15,604 nt of DNA from an uncultured Isosphaeraceae bacterium (GTDB taxonomy: Bacteria > Planctomycetota > Planctomycetia > Isosphaerales > Isosphaeraceae), in assembly GCA_937907405.1 (NCBI GenBank), contig CALCIC010000124.1, forward strand, positions 1 to 15,604, given 5' to 3'. The notes below the pieces were generated by a model that did not search any database, had not been told where the DNA came from, and worked only from the letters and a program-made list of their open reading frames with translations. This document shows, in pieces, positions 15,319 through 15,604 of the stretch; position 1 is the first letter of the stretch, and every line of letters begins with the position of its first letter. The position numbers were made by a program, and so were the translations under genes.

Positions 15319-15604
15319 ATGGCTGCGACCAAGATCCAGGCGAACTGGACGGCCGTGTCGTTCGCCTCGACGCCGATCTCGCGGGTTTCCCAGGTGAGCT
15401 TCACCCAGGGAGGGTCGCTGGCGGCCTACTCCGCCGACGGCGACCACTTCCCGACCGTCGTCGTCAACCTGATGAACAAGCCCCGCGCCTCGGTCACCAG
15501 CGCCGACGCCGCGGCCCTGATGTCGATCGCCCCCGGCGAGACGGGGTCGTTCAGCGCGACCCACAAGGACGCCAAGGGGGAGGCCGGCGGAGACATCCTC
15601 TACG
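15319..15604 (+). CDS. Probable major tail tube protein, 3'-truncated by window end
   Basis: An open frame of 95 codons runs off the window: it starts MAATKIQANWTAVSFASTPI, continues SRVSQVSFTQGGSLAAYSAD and DHFPTVVVNLMNKPRASVTS, then LMSIAPGETGSFSATHKDAK and GGDILY. The pattern of a short strand near the N-terminus, then VTSADAAALMSIAPGETGSF, is like beta-barrel tail tube proteins of long-tailed phages (judged by eye). Position after the terminator-like gene is the canonical one. It implies a long (siphovirus- or myovirus-type) tail rather than a podovirus. The C-terminal part is missing, so family assignment is provisional. Confidence 0.55.
   Translation, partial: MAATKIQANWTAVSFASTPISRVSQVSFTQGGSLAAYSADGDHFPTVVVNLMNKPRASVTSADAAALMSIAPGETGSFSATHKDAKGEAGGDILY

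Noticed and set aside
1..15604. tRNA, rRNA, integrase, att site or lysis genes
   Set aside because: No cloverleaf, recombinase motif or endolysin signature was seen on either strand. The first small membrane gene is too incomplete to call a holin.

Overview
This window holds most of the virion-structure (late) module of a tailed double-stranded DNA phage or prophage. All genes lie on the + strand, tightly packed and apparently intact. Composition is strongly GC-rich. The right-handed beta-helix, fibronectin type III and glycoside-hydrolase proteins, together with a GC-rich palindromic intergenic repeat, fit a planctomycete host (Isosphaeraceae/Gemmataceae-like). That host call is inference from composition and remembered family resemblance; no search was run. 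The first 30 bases are not biological: they match the 3' end of the Illumina TruSeq universal adapter, so this is the untrimmed end of a draft contig.

Layout. After the adapter comes the C-terminal part of a small single-pass membrane protein (32-289). A likely small terminase subunit (307-633) and the large terminase ATPase/nuclease (602-2179) follow. A ~150 bp palindromic, inverted-repeat-ended element (2199-2347) separates the packaging genes from the head genes: portal (2404-4002), scaffold (4065-4742) and an HK97-fold, SU10/DUF5309-like major capsid protein (4822-5964). A GC-rich hairpin follows the capsid gene. Next are a small unknown gene (6076-6360), a probable head-tail connector (6425-7105) and a small phage structural protein (7110-7565).

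Three large surface-type proteins then sit together: a beta-helix tailspike-like protein (7672-9171), a protein with exact 20-residue Gly-Gly repeats and FN3 domains (9168-10520), and a ~1386-residue protein with a lectin-like N-terminus, beta-modules, a glycoside-hydrolase-type TIM barrel and a Gly/Pro-rich tail (10612-14772). Head-to-tail genes resume with a tail-terminator-like protein (14799-15254) and a probable tail tube protein cut by the window end (15319 onward).

How it works together: the terminase pair pumps DNA through the portal into a capsid built on the scaffold; the connector and terminator close head and tail. The three-gene cassette probably gives the virion its polysaccharide-binding or -degrading surface. 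Two points deserve most attention. First, that cassette lies between the connector and tail-terminator genes rather than downstream of a tape measure. Second, a beta-module of the capsid protein reappears in the giant hydrolase, which hints at a capsid- or neck-attached enzyme or at module exchange between virion proteins. No integrase, repressor, lysis, tape-measure, tRNA or CRISPR sequence is seen here.
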